Source: Streptomyces sp. NBC_00285
GTDB taxonomy: Bacteria > Actinomycetota > Actinomycetes > Streptomycetales > Streptomycetaceae
Assembly: GCF_036174265.1 (NCBI RefSeq)
Contig: NZ_CP108055.1
Location: 7,254,001 to 7,318,000 of the forward strand
Length of the DNA: 64,000 bases
Reading direction: 5' to 3'
Numbering within the stretch: the stretch's first letter is position 1; each line of letters begins with the position of its first letter. Made by a program: the position numbers and the translations under genes. Below the pieces are notes generated by a model. It did not search any database. It was not told where the DNA came from and saw only the letters and a list, made by a program, of their open reading frames with translations. Of this stretch, positions 27,089 through 36,069 are shown in pieces.

Positions 27089-28672
27089 ATGTCCCGGTTC
27101 CGCACCTTACGCAGAGCCTGGTTCGACGAGATCGCGGAAGAGCTCGCATGGCTCCTGGAGGATCTGTCGCCCGCCGTGGCGGACGCTGTCCCGAAGGACC
27201 TCGGGCCGCGAAACCTCGTCTCCGCGACCGTGCTCGCCCGCGTGGCGCAGGCGGACATGGAGTGCCAGGACATCGCCTTCGTCGCCGGTGGCCTGGTGTG
27301 CCTGGCGGGAGCGCAGGGGGTACGCGCGCCCGAGCGGGTGGAAGAGGTCGAGGAACTGTGGACCGCCCTGCGTGAGCCGACCGTGCCGCTCCTGCGCTCG
27401 TGGTGGCGGGAGCCGCTCGGTGAGGGGCTTCTCGCGCACTGGGCGGAGATCCGGGCCGAGGAGGTGGGCTGGACGCGCGTCCATCAGGAGCTGCGGGAGC
27501 GCTGGTCGCTGGACAGCGACGGGATCTGGCGGCGCGGTCTGATGGCCGTCGAGGGGCCGGACGGCGACTGGCGCGGCTTCTTCGACCATCTGGAGGCCGC
27601 CACTGCGGGTCAGGAAGCGGCGTACGCGCGGATGCTCGTCACCCGGTGGCCTTCGCTGGCCGAGGAGATCGAGGCGTTCGCCTCCGAGAAGGCCGACGAA
27701 CTCGCCGCCGTGCCCCATCTCGACCTGGTCCACCGGGAGCGGGCGCTCGCGGACGCGCTGACCGCGGTCGCCGCAGGGAACCTGGAGCAAGGCGGCGGTG
27801 AACTCCCCGCCGCCTTGTGTGCCGTCCTGCCGTCCATCCGGGACACCGGAAAGTCGTACCTGGCATGGCTCGACGGGGAGTTCACCGAACGGCTGACTCC
27901 GCTGGAGCGGGCGTACCTCGGCCTCGGTGCGGCGGAGGCGGCGCGCTGCGAGGCGTATCTGCGGCAGTACGCGGACATCTGGTGCGCCCCGGAGTCCGGG
28001 ACGCTGCCGACCCCGGTCTTCACCGAGGAGGACTACGCCCCGCTGAAGCCGGCCGAGCGCCCCCGGGCCGTCGCCCCGGAGTGGATGGCGATGGTGGCCA
28101 AGGTGTACTCGGAGGACGCCCAGTTCGGCTGGACCGGCACGATCGGGTCCCAGCCCTGGTGGCTCTATGCCGCCGAAAGCGGCATCGAGTCGGCCGCCGC
28201 CATGAGGTTCAAGCATGACGGGCAGGTCCGGATCGGGCACCGCACGCTCGACGATCCGCACGACATGCTCGTCGGCCTCCCGCCGGACGACCCCCACGCC
28301 CAGAACCTGATCATGCGGTTCCGGTACGACGTCGAGGACCCGCACGAGATGTGCGAGCTGCTGGTGCTGGCGCGGGCCGGGAGGGTCCGGCTCGGGTTCC
28401 TGGTGCGGGACGCGGGCGGCGGGTTCCGGGTGCTGCGGGTCGTCAGCGTGCCTGTGCCCCCGGCTCTGCGCGAGGCCATGCGCGGCAAGGCGCTCCGGGC
28501 GCTGGACGCGATGACGGGGGCCGACCCGCGTAAGCTCGCGGTCCTCATCGCGCCGGAGGCGGGCGGGCGTGCGGCCGGGGAGCGGGGGGAGTCGCCGGCC
28601 GAGGACGTGGACGACACATGGGGAGACGCCGTCGATGGTGGGCTGTTCCCCAGGGGGGACACCCTGTTCTGA
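27089..28672 (+). CDS. Uncharacterised DISARM-linked protein
   Basis: The ATG at 27089 is preferred because GGGGGAG followed by AAGAG precedes it; the frame is open from a GTG at 27038. It has 527 residues and no family I recognise. The first 300 residues are mostly helical (WFDEIAEELAWLLEDL, ELWTALREPTVPLLRSWW). The second half looks alpha/beta, with a Trp-rich FGWTGTIGSQPWWLYAA, then VRIGHRTLDDPHDM and LARAGRVRLGFLVRD. The C-terminus is DGGLFPRGDTLF, almost the same as DrmMI (DGGLFPPDNALF). It precedes drmA by 128 bases on the same strand, with an island motif between. Position and shared tail suggest an accessory DISARM component; the function is unknown. Confidence 0.75.
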   Translation: MSRFRTLRRAWFDEIAEELAWLLEDLSPAVADAVPKDLGPRNLVSATVLARVAQADMECQDIAFVAGGLVCLAGAQGVRAPERVEEVEELWTALREPTVPLLRSWWREPLGEGLLAHWAEIRAEEVGWTRVHQELRERWSLDSDGIWRRGLMAVEGPDGDWRGFFDHLEAATAGQEAAYARMLVTRWPSLAEEIEAFASEKADELAAVPHLDLVHRERALADALTAVAAGNLEQGGGELPAALCAVLPSIRDTGKSYLAWLDGEFTERLTPLERAYLGLGAAEAARCEAYLRQYADIWCAPESGTLPTPVFTEEDYAPLKPAERPRAVAPEWMAMVAKVYSEDAQFGWTGTIGSQPWWLYAAESGIESAAAMRFKHDGQVRIGHRTLDDPHDMLVGLPPDDPHAQNLIMRFRYDVEDPHEMCELLVLARAGRVRLGFLVRDAGGGFRVLRVVSVPVPPALREAMRGKALRALDAMTGADPRKLAVLIAPEAGGRAAGERGESPAEDVDDTWGDAVDGGLFPRGDTLF

Positions 28673-28685
28673 GGGAGCCTTTCCC

Positions 28686-28709
28686 TGACTCGGTTGTGAA
28701 CTGAGTCAA
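28686..28709. promoter_or_regulatory. Island motif, copy 3: inverted repeat upstream of drmA
   Basis: TGACTCGGTT (28686-28695), GTG, AACTGAGTCA (28699-28708) form 10-base arms with one mismatch. The right arm contains AACTGAGTCAA, shared exactly with the reverse complement of copy 1. A further partial match, TTGGCTCAGT, lies at 28767-28776, 24 bases before the drmA start. A regulator-binding site for the drmABC unit is plausible. Confidence 0.5.
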
Positions 28710-28800
28710 TAAACGTCATGCTTCATCTCGGTGTCGCTCCGCACTGCGCGCGGTAGCCTCACCCAGTTGGCTCAGTCATGCCAGAAAGGGCCCGATCACC

Positions 28801-31800
28801 ATGCCGTCCCAGCCCCCCGCCGCACCCGGCGTGCCGCATCCGCTGAACGAGGTGCCGCAGACCTTCCGCTCCGGCGACTCGTACGACGTACGCGACGGGC
28901 TGGTGACGTACATACGGCGGGACCTCCTCGGCCCCTGGGACGGGGAGACCGAGGAACTGCCGCACCGGTCGGCGGGGCCGCGCGACCGCTACCTCGTGGG
29001 CATGCTCGGCCCCCGCCCGGACGGCGGTGACAACGCCCGACAGATGGCCCGCAGCGCCGCGCAGACCGGCGACGACGAACCCGGCAGCGACGACGGGCAG
29101 GGCGCCGAGGGCGGCGAACTGCCCGAGCGCCTCACACCGCAGGCCGCCGGCCGCATCTGGGCCTCCTCCATGGGGCTGTCCTTCGTGGTTCCGGCGTCGA
29201 TCGGCACGCTCAGCGTCACGGCCGGCTGGGGGCGGTACTCGCTGACCGACAGGATCGTCGACACCAGCCCGAACCCGGTGCGCGTGTGGGGCCGCGAGCC
29301 CGTGAAGCATCACCCCATCGACATCGAGGTCACCAGGGCCGGCGACCAGCGCCGCGTCCTGGAGGGGGACGACACCCACGGAATCCACCTCGACGTACAA
29401 GTCCGCGAACGCCCGGCCGGGGTAACGGGCGAGGACCTGCGCGTCGTGGAGGTCGCCCTGGTCAACAGGCTCCCCGAGAGCACCACCGACCGCAGGGACA
29501 CCCAGTGGCTGTTCCAGGCAGGCCTTGAGGTCACCGCGTTCCCCGACGACCGGGCGGCCGTCTTCCTGCCCATCGACGACCCGCTGGACCCCAGGTCAGT
29601 CGGGGCCTCGGAGGAGCCGGAGGAGCGGCGGCTGCGGCTGCTCTACCGTGACAGCCTTCGCTACGCCGTCGGCCGCAACGTCGCCGTCACCACCGCCGTA
29701 CGCCACGATGAGCGGCGGGCCCACCGGCTGGTCACCACCTGGCTGCCCGAGTACGACGTGCGGGCCACCACCGCTCCCAAGGTCGCCGAGCAGCCGCTGC
29801 TGGCCGGACTGGAACTCGGCATGGACGAACTCGCCGCCCTCGCCGTGCCCGGCCGCCGCGCGGAACTGAGCGCTGCCCTGGCTCCGCTCGCCGACGGCTA
29901 CAGCACCTGGCTCCAGACACAGCGCGAGAAGGCGGTAACCCTCCCCGAAGACCTGCGCAAAGCCGCCGAGGCAGCTATCGACCAGGCCGAGGAGGTGTGT
30001 CACCGCATCGCCTTCGGCATCGACGTCCTTTCCACCGACGACGACGCGCTCGAAGCGTTCCGGTTCGCCAACCGGGCCATGGCGCTCCAGCGGCGCAACA
30101 CCGCCATCGCCGCTCGGCGCGCCGGGCACGAGGACGATCCCGCCTCCTACCGGCGGGCCCACCAGGAAGTGGACGAGAAGGGCAAGGAGGCGGCCGCCTG
30201 GCGACCCTTCCAGCTCGCCTTCGTCCTGCTCAACCTCGCCTCGCTGAGCGCGCCAGGCCACCTGCACCGCGGCACCGGGCGCGAGGCCCTCGTCGACCTG
30301 CTGTTCTTCCCCACCGGTGGCGGCAAGACCGAGGCCTACCTGGGCCTCGCCGCGTACACCTTCGCCCTGCGCAGGCTCCAGGGCATCGTGGGCAGCGCGG
30401 CCGAGGCCCGCGACGGCAGCGCCGGAGTCGCCGTCCTCATGCGCTACACCCTGCGGCTGCTGACGGCCCAGCAGTTCCAGCGGGCCGCCGCCCTGGTCAG
30501 CGCCTGCGAGGTGCTGCGCCGCGAGGAGTACGCGCGCGACCGGCGCTGGGGCGCGACCCCGTTCCGTATCGGGCTGTGGGTGGGAACCTCGGTGTCCCCC
30601 AACTGGTTCGGCGAGGCCCAGGAGCAGATCGCGGGGGCCCGGGAGAGCGCCAGCGACAAGCACGCGCGGGTCATCCAGGTCCTCAGCTGCCCCTGGTGCG
30701 GGCAGGGCCTGACCGCCCATTCCAACATGGACTACGACCCCGACCGGCGCCGTGTGCTGCTGTACTGCCCGCGCGGCGAGGGCGAGGACCGCTGCCCCTT
30801 CTCCCGGCTCGGCTCACCCGGCGAGGGCATCCCCGTGCTCACCGTGGACGAGGAGATCTACCGCCTCGCACCTGCCATGGTCATCGCCACCGTCGACAAG
30901 TTCGCCCAGCTGCCCTGGAACGGGTACGCCGGGCTGCTGTTCGGCCGCGTCACCGAATGGTGCCCGCGCCACGGCTACCGCCACGACGACCTCGACGAGC
31001 GCACCGGCTGCCGCAGCCGTCACACCCGCAAGGGAACGTCGTTGGAGGCGGTGACGGCCCAGCCTGTCACCCGGCTGCGGCCCCCAGACCTGATCATCCA
31101 GGACGAGCTGCACCTGATCTCCGGCGCGCTCGGCACCACCGTCGGACTCTTCGAAGCCGCCATCGACCAGCTGTGCAGCTGGTCGTACACCGACGGCGGC
31201 GGCGTACGACACGAGGTAGGCCCGAAGATCGTCGCGTCCACAGCCACCACCAAGCGCGCCGCCGAGCAGGTGCGCGGCGTCTTCGCCCGTAAGGTCGCCG
31301 TCTTCCCACCGCAGGTCCTCGATGTCGGCGACACCTTCTTCTCCCGGCAGGTGGAGCTCGCCCGGGACAACCCCGGCCGCCGCTACCTCGGCGTGTGCGC
31401 GCACGGCACCCGGCTCAAGGCCGCCGAGATCCGGGTCGCCGAGATCCTGCTGCTCGCCGGACAGGAGCAGTTCGACACCTACGGGGCCGCCGCCGACCCG
31501 TACATGACGCTCGTCGGCTACTTCAACGCCACCCGCGAACTCGCCGGCATGCGCCGCTACCTCGACGACGACATCGCCACCCGCGTCCGCTCCAACGGTG
31601 GCCGCAAGGGGCACGACACGATCGCGGACCGCATTCCCACCAAGTCCGGGATGCTCACCATCCAGGAACTGACCTCCCGCATCTCCTCGGCGGACATCAG
31701 CGCCACCCTCAAGCGGCTGGAGTCCCCCTTCGACCCGGAACGGGACACTTCGAAGCGCCGCAAGGCCTTTGCCGCCGAGTACGTGGCGGCCCGGCGGGAC

Positions 31801-32673
31801 AAGCGCGAGCCGCGGGCCCGTATGACGCCCGTTCAGGAGCGGGCGGTGGACGTCGTACTGGCCACATCCATGCTCCAGGTCGGCGTCGACGTCTCCCGGT
31901 TCGGCCTGATGCTCGTCGTCGGCCAGCCCAAGAACACCGCCGAGTACATCCAGGCGTCCTCCCGCGTCGGCCGGGACGCGCGCCGCCCCGGACTTGTCGT
32001 CACCCTCTACAACTGGTCCCGCCCGCGAGACCTGGCGCACTTCGAGGACTTCGCGCACTACCACGCGACCTTCTACCGCCAGGTCGAAGCCCTGTCGGTC
32101 ACCCCGTTCACTCGCCGCGCGCTCGACCGGGGCACGGCACCCACGTACATCGCGGCGCTGCGTCAGACCGCGTACGAGCACTCCCGCAACACCGATGCCC
32201 AGCACGTAGATCTCTACGGTGAACTCGCCCAGCAGGTCGAACGACGGCTGCTGGAACGGGCGGACCGTGTCGGCGGGCAGCGTGCCCAGGGCTACCTGAC
32301 CGAACGTATCGAGGCCCTGAAGGACCGCTGGGAGGAACGGCGCGAAAGCGGCGGCGTCCTGGGCTACCGCAAGGAGAAGAAGAAGGACACCCTGGTCACC
32401 GGGCTTCTTCACCGGGCCGACGGCTCACGCTGGGACGAGCTCACCGTGCCCATGTCCATGCGGGAGACCGAGAACGAACTCAACCTGCTGCTGCCGGGCG
32501 GCGGCAACTTCGTGGACCAGCCCACCAACGGTGGTCCCTCCTGGCACTTCGGGGCCGCAGGCGGCAAGGACCCTGAGGGAGCGGGCGGGGAAGACGGTGG
32601 CAACGACGGCGCGCAGGTCGACGCCGACGAGTACGGGGACGCCGCCGAGGCGGCAGGAAAGGGACGGCGATGA
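28801..32673 (+). CDS. drmA: DISARM helicase DrmA
   Basis: 1,290 residues from the ATG at 28801; AGAAAGGG lies upstream. Superfamily 2 helicase motifs are FFPTGGGKTEAYLG (Walker A, about residue 505), DLIIQDELHLISG (a DELH box, about 768), SSTATTK-like ASTATTKRAAEQV (motif III), ATSMLQVGVDV and QASSRVGRDARRPG (motifs V and VI, about 1,050). Between motifs I and II there is a zinc-type cluster, SCPWCGQGL and YCPRGEGEDRCPF. The C-terminus is low-complexity Gly/Asp/Glu. DrmA and DrmB form the conserved core of every DISARM class, and the DrmAB complex binds DNA ends and blocks foreign DNA. The stop overlaps drmB (ATGA). Confidence 0.93.
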   Translation: MPSQPPAAPGVPHPLNEVPQTFRSGDSYDVRDGLVTYIRRDLLGPWDGETEELPHRSAGPRDRYLVGMLGPRPDGGDNARQMARSAAQTGDDEPGSDDGQGAEGGELPERLTPQAAGRIWASSMGLSFVVPASIGTLSVTAGWGRYSLTDRIVDTSPNPVRVWGREPVKHHPIDIEVTRAGDQRRVLEGDDTHGIHLDVQVRERPAGVTGEDLRVVEVALVNRLPESTTDRRDTQWLFQAGLEVTAFPDDRAAVFLPIDDPLDPRSVGASEEPEERRLRLLYRDSLRYAVGRNVAVTTAVRHDERRAHRLVTTWLPEYDVRATTAPKVAEQPLLAGLELGMDELAALAVPGRRAELSAALAPLADGYSTWLQTQREKAVTLPEDLRKAAEAAIDQAEEVCHRIAFGIDVLSTDDDALEAFRFANRAMALQRRNTAIAARRAGHEDDPASYRRAHQEVDEKGKEAAAWRPFQLAFVLLNLASLSAPGHLHRGTGREALVDLLFFPTGGGKTEAYLGLAAYTFALRRLQGIVGSAAEARDGSAGVAVLMRYTLRLLTAQQFQRAAALVSACEVLRREEYARDRRWGATPFRIGLWVGTSVSPNWFGEAQEQIAGARESASDKHARVIQVLSCPWCGQGLTAHSNMDYDPDRRRVLLYCPRGEGEDRCPFSRLGSPGEGIPVLTVDEEIYRLAPAMVIATVDKFAQLPWNGYAGLLFGRVTEWCPRHGYRHDDLDERTGCRSRHTRKGTSLEAVTAQPVTRLRPPDLIIQDELHLISGALGTTVGLFEAAIDQLCSWSYTDGGGVRHEVGPKIVASTATTKRAAEQVRGVFARKVAVFPPQVLDVGDTFFSRQVELARDNPGRRYLGVCAHGTRLKAAEIRVAEILLLAGQEQFDTYGAAADPYMTLVGYFNATRELAGMRRYLDDDIATRVRSNGGRKGHDTIADRIPTKSGMLTIQELTSRISSADISATLKRLESPFDPERDTSKRRKAFAAEYVAARRDKREPRARMTPVQERAVDVVLATSMLQVGVDVSRFGLMLVVGQPKNTAEYIQASSRVGRDARRPGLVVTLYNWSRPRDLAHFEDFAHYHATFYRQVEALSVTPFTRRALDRGTAPTYIAALRQTAYEHSRNTDAQHVDLYGELAQQVERRLLERADRVGGQRAQGYLTERIEALKDRWEERRESGGVLGYRKEKKKDTLVTGLLHRADGSRWDELTVPMSMRETENELNLLLPGGGNFVDQPTNGGPSWHFGAAGGKDPEGAGGEDGGNDGAQVDADEYGDAAEAAGKGRR

Positions 32674-34574
32674 GCGGCAACTACTACCGGCGGGTGGGCG
32701 CGGCACGCCCCAGCCACCTCATGTACACGGCCGGGGTGGGTGCGCTCGTCGACCTGCCCAACTTCTCCGTCCTCGTCAAGGGACTCGAATCCTGGAGCCA
32801 CACAGGGCTCCTCCCGGACGACTACCTCATCGAGGAACCCCGGCTGCGCGCCGCCGTAAACCGGGCCCTCCAGCTCTACGGGCGGGCTCAGATCAGCGAG
32901 TTGCGCTCCGCCCCCTGGATGGAGGGCGCGGACGGCGCCCCCAAGGACTGGGCAGCGCAGGGCATCGGGGTCCCTGTCACGCCCTTCCCGCAGTGGCTGC
33001 GCTGTACCGCGTGCAACCTGCTCGCCCCCATCGACGCGGACGCCTTCACCTTCCTCAACAACAACCCTCGCACCCCGCACGAGGCGAAGTTCGCCCACAG
33101 CGACTGCAAGTTCGGCAGGCCGCTCGCTGTAACCGCACGCTTCACCCTGGTCTGCACGAACGGACACCTCGACGAGTTCCCGTACGCGATGTTCGTGCAC
33201 CGTGGCAACGTGTGCGCGAAGAGCCCCCGACCGCTGATGCGGATGAAGGACCACGGAGGCAACCAGGCGGCCAACGTCACCCTCGAATGCGTCGCCTGCG
33301 GGGAGAAGCGCAACATCCGCGACGCGATGGGGGAGCGGGGCCGCGCCGAGCTGCCCGCCTGCCGAGGCCGCCACCCGCACCTGTCCGCCTTCGAGAGTGA
33401 CGGCTGCGACCGCGAAGCCACCCTGATGGTGGCGGGCGCCTCCAACCAGTGGTTCCCGATGACGCTCAGCGCCCTCGCCCTGCCGCCGAGCAGGAACCAG
33501 GACCTGACCGAACTCGTCGAGGAACGCTGGGTGGAACTGCAGAACGTCACCTCTCGTCCCGTCTACGACGCCCTGTCCGCCATGCCGCAGTTCACCTACC
33601 TCAAGGAGTACGACCCGGACGTGCTGATCGCCGCCGTCGAGGCCCGCAGACAGGGCGCGACCGGACAGCAGAACCAGGCCACCGAGGTGGCGGCCGACCT
33701 GCTCAGCCCCGAATGGGACGTCCTCGCCGCGCCGCACGTACCCGACCCCACCGACGACTTCGCGATGGAGAGCGGCACCGTCCCCGCGACCCTTGGCGGA
33801 CTGTTCGCGGACGTCCGCCAGGTGCAGCGGCTTCGGGAGGCCCGCGCGCTGGTCGGCTTCACCCGCCTTGACGCCCCCGACCCCGAATCCGACGAGATCG
33901 CCACCCTCGTACGGCTCTCCCGCACCTCGCAGAGCTGGGTGCCGGCCAGTGAGGTCCGCGGTGAGGGCATCTTTCTGCGGGTGCGCGAGGACCTGATGGC
34001 CGAGTGGGAGGACCGGATGCAGAAGTCGCCGCAGATGGCGGCGCACCGGGAAGCCTTCGGCCGGTTCCGCAGCAACCGGAAGTCGGACCGCATCACGGGC
34101 CCCTTCGACCCCATGCGCGGCTGGCCCGGCGAACGCTACATAGCTCTGCACACCCTGTCCCACCTGCTGATCCGCACCATCGCCCTCGAATGCGGCTACA
34201 GCTCGGCGAGCCTCGGCGAACGTATCTACGCCGGAGACGAGGAGAACACCCGTACCGGCATCCTCATCTACACCGCAGTCCCCGACTCCGAGGGCACCCT
34301 GGGCGGCCTCGTCTCGCTCACCGAGGACACCCACTTCGAACGGATCGTGCGCAGGGCCCTGGAGGACGCGGCCCGCTGCTCCTCCGACCCGCTGTGCGCC
34401 GAACGGCTGCCGAAGGACCCCGCGGACTACCTGCACGGCGCGGCCTGCCACGTCTGTCTCTTCGTCTCCGAGACGACCTGCGAACGCGGCAACCGCTTCC
34501 TGGACCGCCGTTTCCTCGTCCCACTCGGCGACGACACCGACCAGGTGCTGACGCCGGTGAACCTGCGGCCGTGA
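32670..34574 (+). CDS. drmB: DISARM DUF1998 protein DrmB
   Basis: 634 residues, start overlapping the drmA stop. Three cysteine clusters are visible: LRCTACNLLAP (about residue 111), LECVACGEKRN (about 207) and a C-terminal set CSSDPLCAERLP with AACHVCLFVSETTCERGN typical of DUF1998. The DUF1998 core has HLLIRTIALECGYSSASLGERIY and GILIYTAVPDSEGTLGGL. DrmB works with DrmA as the recognition/helicase core. It is coupled to drmC by a GTGA overlap. Confidence 0.93.
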   Translation: MSGNYYRRVGAARPSHLMYTAGVGALVDLPNFSVLVKGLESWSHTGLLPDDYLIEEPRLRAAVNRALQLYGRAQISELRSAPWMEGADGAPKDWAAQGIGVPVTPFPQWLRCTACNLLAPIDADAFTFLNNNPRTPHEAKFAHSDCKFGRPLAVTARFTLVCTNGHLDEFPYAMFVHRGNVCAKSPRPLMRMKDHGGNQAANVTLECVACGEKRNIRDAMGERGRAELPACRGRHPHLSAFESDGCDREATLMVAGASNQWFPMTLSALALPPSRNQDLTELVEERWVELQNVTSRPVYDALSAMPQFTYLKEYDPDVLIAAVEARRQGATGQQNQATEVAADLLSPEWDVLAAPHVPDPTDDFAMESGTVPATLGGLFADVRQVQRLREARALVGFTRLDAPDPESDEIATLVRLSRTSQSWVPASEVRGEGIFLRVREDLMAEWEDRMQKSPQMAAHREAFGRFRSNRKSDRITGPFDPMRGWPGERYIALHTLSHLLIRTIALECGYSSASLGERIYAGDEENTRTGILIYTAVPDSEGTLGGLVSLTEDTHFERIVRRALEDAARCSSDPLCAERLPKDPADYLHGAACHVCLFVSETTCERGNRFLDRRFLVPLGDDTDQVLTPVNLRP

Positions 34575-35332
34575 GCCGTGTGGAGTTCGAGGCGGCGGCT
34601 GAGCAGGCTGTCGTCCTGCTCGGGCCTTCCCGCGCCAAGGACCTGGCCGGGGTGTTCGCCCGCGGCAGGGGCCTGGAGCACGCGCTGCTCCTGGTGCAGG
34701 CCCCTGCCGCGGGCGATGCGATCAGGGCGCTGTACGAGGCAGCCCACAACGACCACATCCCGCCGGCCGAAGCCGCCGCCTATCTTCGTGGCTTCGTGGC
34801 GGGGTGGTCCCGGCGCCGGGACGAAGCCGAAGTACGTACGGTGTGGAGCGGGCCCGCTACACCGGGCGTGCCGGTCCGCGCGACCGCACGCGTCCTCACC
34901 GAGGTCGTCAGCCAGGCCCGCTCCGAACTCCTGGCTATGACGTATGCAGCCCGCCGCTACCCTCCGCTGATATCCGCCCTGCGTGAAGCCGTCGCACGCG
35001 GCGTGGAAGTCCACGTCGTCGTCGAAACCCGGGAAGGCGCCGCCGGACTGCTCGGCGGACCCGAGCCTGCCGCCGCGTTCGCCACGGTGCCGGGCTTGAG
35101 GCTGTGGCACTGGGCTCCTGCGGCACGCGAGCACGAACGTGCCCGGCAACACGCCAAACTGGCCGTCGCCGACCGCCGCGTCCTGCTGGTGGGCAGCGCG
35201 AACCTCACGGAATCCGGGGTCCGCAGGAATCTGGAAGCCGGGGTGCTCATCACAGGCGGCACTGCTCCGCAGAGGGCTGCCGAACACATCAAAGAACTGC
35301 AGCGCCGGGGGATTCTGACTCCGCTGCCCTGA
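34571..35332 (+). CDS. drmC: DISARM phospholipase D-like protein DrmC
   Basis: The GTG at 34571 overlaps the drmB stop; 253 residues. A single PLD motif is seen as HAKLAVADRRVLLVGSANLTESG (H-x-K, then Asp, then GSANLT), after a first half with LLAMTYAARRYPPLISALREAV. One HKD motif implies a dimeric active site like bacterial Nuc-type endonucleases. In published DISARM work drmC was less important than drmAB. It closes the operon; the next gene is a broken SUKH frame. Confidence 0.9.
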   Translation: MSRVEFEAAAEQAVVLLGPSRAKDLAGVFARGRGLEHALLLVQAPAAGDAIRALYEAAHNDHIPPAEAAAYLRGFVAGWSRRRDEAEVRTVWSGPATPGVPVRATARVLTEVVSQARSELLAMTYAARRYPPLISALREAVARGVEVHVVVETREGAAGLLGGPEPAAAFATVPGLRLWHWAPAAREHERARQHAKLAVADRRVLLVGSANLTESGVRRNLEAGVLITGGTAPQRAAEHIKELQRRGILTPLP

Positions 35333-35427
35333 GTAACCTGCCTTCGCGTGTGCTGCGGCCACTTCCCCGGCTCGGGGCAGGTAACGGGGGCGTAGAGGTC
35401 GACACGGACTGTGCCACGCTGTCCATC

Positions 35428-35870
35428 ATGGAGTACCCGACGGTGCGGGACTGCCCTTGCCCGCACAACTGATTTCCCTGCTCGACCAAGGCCGGTGGTG
35501 CCATCCGGGCGACTGAGATGGCGAGACTGATCCCGTGGTTCGAGAGCCCGATCGATTCCCTCACAAGCGCGGGCCGGATGGAATGGGAGTCCCGTTCGCT
35601 GGACACCTTAGACGATGACGGGTAGTCCGCCTTTTTGCATGTGGCGCGGGGCCGCAGTCAGGAGACTGCGGCCGGACTGCCTTGGCTGGACGCTGAGCAG
35701 GCTTTCTTCATCGCGGTGAATCGCCTACTCGGCGATGACGTCGCCCTCGCCCTCGACTACCGCGCCGACCCGCGGATCGTGGGCAGTTACGTCTCGACGA
35801 ACCCGTGTTGTATGAGTGGAGAGCCATGGCCCCTACTCTCGCTGCCTTCGACGCTGCTCTGGATTTTTAG
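35428..35870 (+). pseudogene. Degraded SUKH (SMI1/KNR4-like) gene
   Basis: Reading across three frames restores one SUKH-like protein: LPAQLISLLDQGRWCHPGD, then a frame change near 35507, MARLIPWFESPIDSLTSAG up to a TAG at 35623-35625, then in the same frame SAFLHVARGRSQETAAGLPW, DAEQAFFIAVNRLLGDDVAL, ALDYRADPRIVGSYV, and after another frame change near 35808 YEWRAMAPTLAAFDAALDF and a stop at 35868. The pieces are in family order with nothing missing between them, so this is a recently inactivated gene with at least three lesions. SUKH proteins are often immunity proteins of polymorphic toxins. Confidence 0.7.
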
Positions 35871-36011
35871 AGCGCCCAAGAAGCACGGTAATCATCGCAG
35901 AGCCTGAAAATGGCCGCTGACCTGCCGCAAACCCCCTCAAGATCAACACGCTATTACAACGTGATCACTGGCAACCAGCTGCTTTTGACGGCATCTGCCT
36001 GCACACACGCG

Positions 36012-36052
36012 AAGACCCCGTCCTCAGCTACTGCGCTGATGGCGGGGTCTTT
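36012..36052 (-). terminator. Intrinsic terminator of the tRNA-Arg gene
   Basis: AAGACCCCG (36012-36020) pairs with CGGGGTCTT (36043-36051), with a small inner hairpin in the loop. It lies 18 bases past the tRNA 3' end on its strand. Confidence 0.7.
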
Positions 36053-36069
36053 GGGCACCTTCTGCAAGG

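Noticed and set aside
8410..35332. BREX (pglX/pglZ-type) as the identity of the main defence system
   Set aside because: The methylase is PglX-like, but there is no PglZ, BrxC/PglY or BrxL. The DUF1998 protein, DELH helicase and PLD protein define DISARM.
1..36000. Integrase, transposase or insertion sequence in the island
   Set aside because: No tyrosine or serine recombinase or DDE transposase motif was found in any plausible frame, despite the tRNA boundary.
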